Source: Perkinsus olseni (taxonomy: Eukaryota > Perkinsozoa > Perkinsida > Perkinsidae). From it: 39,172 nucleotides of DNA. The notes under the pieces were generated by a model. The model did not search any database, was not told the origin of the DNA, and was given only the letters and a program-made list of their open reading frames with translations. The stretch is from positions 12,501 through 51,672 of the forward strand of contig JABANP010000388.1 of the NCBI GenBank assembly GCA_013115135.1. The letters run 5' to 3'. Below are positions 35,175-39,172 of the stretch, piece after piece. Positions within the stretch are counted from its first letter, which is position 1; each line of letters starts with the position of its first letter. The translations under genes were made by a program, and so were the position numbers.

Positions 35175-35834
35175 TTACCCTTGTTGCTGATGCATCATCA
35201 TCATACTGCTGCTGCTGCTGCCGGGTATTGATGTTGATGATGATGGTGGCATGACAGCATATGGTGAGTACTGGGAGCCTGGCCCTCCTCCTCCTGCTGC
35301 TGGTGGGGTTGCTGATGGTGATACACCACCACCACCCGTGTATGATATCATACTACCGGTAGTGGGAGGAGGTACCCCTACTACTGGCCCACCATACATA
35401 CCATTAGGTAAGTAAGGGGATGACCTCATATCAGGGGATGATGATGGGTAATAATGTGCCGCCATCGCCGCCGAGGATGATGATGATGCTAGTACCACTC
35501 CATCCGCTACTCCTGTTGCATAATAACCCCCACCACCACTACTACCATCATAGAAGCCTTGTTGTTGTTGTTGGGCATTGGATGTTGTGTAATCCGCATA
35601 CTGACTCCCGCCGCCTGCATGAGGGGGAGGTGTGGCGTATGATGACGATGGTACAGCGGCTGCAGGATGGGGAGGGTATCTGAATAGGATGATGATGGTG
35701 GCGAGTGTAAGATGACGAGTAGGAATACTGACCCTGTTGTGGTAGCAGCAGCATAGAGTGGTGGTGATGATGGTACGATGTAGGGCGGTGGATGCTGCAT
35801 CATGGTCATCATACCAGTATTGTCATAATAATAC

Positions 35835-35868
<34 letters not shown>

Positions 35869-38804
35869 GCTGATTATTAGTAGTAGGAGGGGGGTTGGTA
35901 TACATAAGCATACCCGATGGGGAGGGGGGTTGGATATTACTACTACCACCTCGATGGTAATGCTGGTTATAATAGGAACCACCAAAGTACGCTCCCTGCT
36001 GTTGTTGTTGTGTATAATAACCCCCACCACCCGGTTGAGTAGTAGAAGAGTCACCACCGCCGACGTCCTCATAGGTTGATGATGATGAAGAAGACGGTGG
36101 TCCATGTTGTTGTTGTGGGGATGGTAGAGCCGAAGTAGGTGATGATGACGGGTTGGGGGAGGTATGAGGACCACTCTGCTGCTGCGGCTGTCGGCGGTGG
36201 CCGTGGTCCTCGTCTATTGGTGGCGTTGAGGATGGGCCTTGAAACTCTGCTGGTGGCGGTGGGGGGTAGGCAAACTGCATAGTGGTGCCTCCTCCTACTA
36301 CCACACCATCACCAGATGGTGAGGGCCCTTCCCCACCACCTTCACCACCCACTACCATCGTTGATGATGATGATGAGGGAGTTGGATGGTGTTGTTGTTG
36401 TTGTTGTTGAGTATCTGGTGTATTGAATCTACTGGTAGTAGTGGTGTATAATACCCAGCCGTATGGGCATCCGGGCCGTGGTAGTAAGGCGGGTGGTACG
36501 GCTGTGGTGGTGGCTGCTGCTGTGTAGGGTGAGTGTAGGGGTATGGCCCAACAATATGATGATAGCCACCACCACCACCGACAGGAGCAGGATCAGTAGT
36601 CATACTGGATGATGCCCTTCTTGGGATAAACTCAGCAGCATAGGCTGATAGTTGGCCACCGACCGATGAGGAGCTCCTACCCCTCATCATCCCATCACCA
36701 GCGGGAGCGTCTCCGACAGCAGCTGCCTTCGTGCTGCTCCTGCTGCTGCTGGCCATCTCCTCTTTAGTACCCCCTCCTCCTTTCGAGTGCTCTTGTTGTT
36801 TTGCTTCCATACTTGATGGGTTGTTGGATGATGATGATGCTCCTGCCTCGTCTTCTTCTCCCCTTTCTCCTCCACCATCATCCCGTCTATGATGACGGGC
36901 TGCGGGAGTGTAAGACGGTCGTCTAACGTCAACAACAGGGATAACGATGACTACTAATACTAAGATGGTTACTACTACTACTACCTGTTGCTGTTGTTAT
37001 CATCTTTCCTCCATTTCCTGCTACTACCACTGGATGAGGGTCCAGCAGTGGTTCTATGATGATGATGACGCTGTTGGTGTTGATAACGGTCCCCACTCTC
37101 GGTAGTGTACTCATCATCCCCTCCATCACCATGCTTTGTACTCTTCCCCACCTTACTACGCTGCCCCTCCTTAGCAGGGGCGGGGGCCGTTGTGGTAGTA
37201 GTAGTAGCATCGGCTCTCTGAAGAGTCGTTATAATGATGATGCAGGGATGGTGTGGTATTATTACCCTCTCGGAAGCAGTCTCCTTAGCGTACTTTCCAG
37301 TACCCCTAACGTTGAACGCCCCTCCTCCTCCTCCGGGTGTCAATGATGATGATGACCTTCCGTAGAGGGATGAGGATGAATGACCTCTACTGGAGGGGGG
37401 ACCTCCTGCCCCTCCTCCCCCTGCTGCCCCTTTACGACGTAGTAGCCTAGCATCCCCTGCTCCAGTGGTGGGCGTGTCATGGTCATCCACCCAACCTCCC
37501 GTAGGTCGCCATAACCTAGCCTCTTTCTCTGTCCTCGTCATCACCCCTTCTCCTGCTGCTGCATCATCATCTGCAGTACTAGCCTGCCTCTCTACTGCCT
37601 GTTGTTGTTGTTGATGTTCCTTAGCCTTCCTGCGCTGATCTAACTCCTTCAACTTCTCTGCACAACGCCTCCTTCGCTCCTCCTCCTCCCTCTCCTCTTC
37701 CTTTATCTTAGCCATCTTCCTCTCACTAGCCTTCAACGCCATGTCAGCGTGCATCCGCCGTAAATCTACCCCACCACCACCGGCCGAAGCAGCAGCAGCA
37801 GCAGAGTCTGCATAGTAAGACCACATGAAGAAGAGTAGATCCCATGATACTACCTTTGTTGCTCTCCCTTTTCCTCCGTGTCCCGTCCAGCTGCTGCTGT
37901 TGTTGTTCATCTTTCACCCTCGATGATGATGAAGCCCCTTCCCGGGTGTTAAGTCCCCATGACCTTCCAGTACTGCTGCCCCGCGCCGTCCCTGCTGGTG
38001 TTGGACGGGGTCCATCGCCATCATCCCTTCTACGACTGGTTGGTAGTAATAGAAGATCATCATCATCGTCGTCATCATCATAGGCAGCATCAGCCCAACT
38101 GGGACCTGTCACCATCATCAACATCAACAGCAACCCATCCCCACTACTACTACCAGCTCGTATGTGCTGATGTCCCTTCTTTTTAGTAGTCGCCTCTTTA
38201 TTAGTACCCATAAGGTGGTCATCCTTATTCCCTTCTGGTGATGGGCTTCTACTACTACTGTTGCCACTCCCTGCTGCCGCTACCCCTCCTGGACCCCCGC
38301 CAACTACCCCTGTAGTAGTAGCATTACCAGCACTCCTAGTGGTTGTAGTACCGCTACTACTGGTATTATTATTAACAGGAGCACCTGTATGCTCATGATG
38401 ACAGAGGCGTATTATCACTACTACTACTACCTTGCTTGGTAGTGTTATCACCTTCAGTAGCGCTGGTAAGAGTAGGTAGAGTTGTGGTATTAACATATGT
38501 TACCTACTAGTATCCGTACTGATAATGAACGTAATCCCCCTCCCCCTACTACTTTGGTGGTATCACCATGCCTACTAAGAGTCCCTTCCTTCATCATCAA
38601 CCCTCCTCCTCCACCTCTTCCTTTGGCTGTGTGCCGCTGGCCATCATCATCAGGAGTAGTTGGGGCAGTTGTGGTATTAGTCGGTGATTCGCCCTTCTTA
38701 GTGGTCGTCTTTATTAATACTACTTTACTACCCTTACTACCACCTTTCTTCTTACTAAACAGTGTCCTTCTCTTGGTACTACTATCAGTAGGTCTGTTAG
38801 TCAT
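35175..38804 (-). CDS. Long low-complexity protein with PAM2-like motif
   Basis: Probably one multi-exon gene of more than 900 residues. The N-terminus is MTNRPTDSSTKRRTLFSKKK, basic. Then come a Gly/Ser/Asn-rich region, TGPSWADAAY with poly-Asp (an SWAD-type phrase seen in eIF4B-like proteins), a charged helix KASERKMAKIKEEEREEEER through QRRKAKEHQ, RPTGGWVDDHD and Gly/Ser repeats. QLSAYAAEFIP (36616-36657) fits the PAM2 pattern L-x-x-x-A-x-x-F-x-P that binds the MLLE domain of poly(A)-binding protein. The C-terminal third is Gln/Tyr/Gly/Pro-rich and prion-like, ending at 35175. This suggests an RNA-binding or translation-associated scaffold. No folded domain was recognised. Frames change at short introns that I placed only roughly. 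Confidence 0.5.
35834..35870. repeat. (TTG/CAA)n tract coding poly-Gln
   Basis: On the minus strand this codes a run of about 13 glutamines (NNQQQ... then YYYDN) in the prion-like part of the low-complexity protein. It is the same repeat unit as the intronic and intergenic TTG arrays. Confidence 0.75.
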
Positions 38805-39172
38805 ACTACTACTACTGCTACTAGTCCACTAACGACCACTGATACTTCCTCCTCCTCCTCCTGTTGCTGCTGTTGGTGTTGTTGTTGTGGTGGTAGATGG
38901 TATGGGGGTGTGTTTACTATTGACTTTACTTGGGTGGCGGTCGGGTGGTGGTGATGATGCAGATTGGGATGATACTGCGTCGTGTGTAATGATGGTAGGA
39001 CGAGGTAGTAATTAAGACGATACAACAAGATGATCGTCCAACTGATATTCAACAACAATAATAATACTACCACCACCACGACCGTAGCCGCAACGCACGA
39101 TCATGGAAATGACCAACAACAAGATCGCTGAAAATCACGAACGCGACACGCTTCGCTCCGCTAAAATTGCAC
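38805..39172. other. Upstream flank of the last minus-strand gene
   Basis: Presumed 5' region of the low-complexity gene. It has CTC/TGT repeats, and the last 60 bases have a different, CpG-containing composition. No gene was recognised. Confidence 0.4.

Overview
The window looks like nuclear DNA of a protist. It has spliced genes with very short introns (about 40-110 nt, nearly all GT-AG), genes on both strands, and trinucleotide microsatellites (TTG, GAT, GTA, AGC, ACT) both in introns and as homopolymer tracts in proteins. Type III glutamine synthetase, a SAS-6-like protein, an axonemal CCDC40-like ruler protein and poly-Ser/Asp/Gln/His-rich proteins suggest a flagellated alveolate. My best guess is a perkinsozoan (Perkinsus-like), but this is inferred from style, not from a marker gene.

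Left part (1-9250): a plus-strand type III glutamine synthetase gene whose reading frame is broken about ten times although its protein is otherwise well conserved; a minus-strand multi-exon helical protein of unknown function (3752-6475); a roughly 780-bp nearly pure TTG array; then about 2 kb of repeat-poor DNA with several short perfect hairpins and one perfect 22-bp palindrome.

Middle (9252-18187, plus strand): the most interesting locus. Twelve exons can be joined with consistent phase into one open frame of about 2,066 codons that encodes an N-terminal Nudix hydrolase and a C-terminal inositol-hexakisphosphate-kinase-type domain. If it is one gene, a predicted inositol-pyrophosphate kinase and a predicted pyrophosphatase sit on one polypeptide. 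A JmjC-domain oxygenase gene follows.

Minus-strand block (18509-29386): from right to left, an MFS sugar porter, a SAS-6-like protein, a type II membrane glycosyltransferase of family GT13 with extra Cys-rich modules, and a CCDC40-like axonemal coiled-coil protein. A tRNA-like Pol III unit (A box, B box, T-run) lies at 29556-29632.

Right part: a plus-strand acidic protein with a PH-like segment and coiled coil (29735-31450), a plus-strand TylF-like methyltransferase (31704-32564), a minus-strand intronless Mpv17/PMP22 protein, a minus-strand DPM2-like subunit, and a long minus-strand low-complexity protein with a PAM2-like motif (35175-38804). There is no operon logic; links between neighbours are only thematic (Golgi/ER glycosylation: GT13 and DPM2; flagellum/centriole: CCDC40 and SAS-6-like). 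Exon borders were derived by hand from splice signals, phase continuity and family conservation, with no transcript data.
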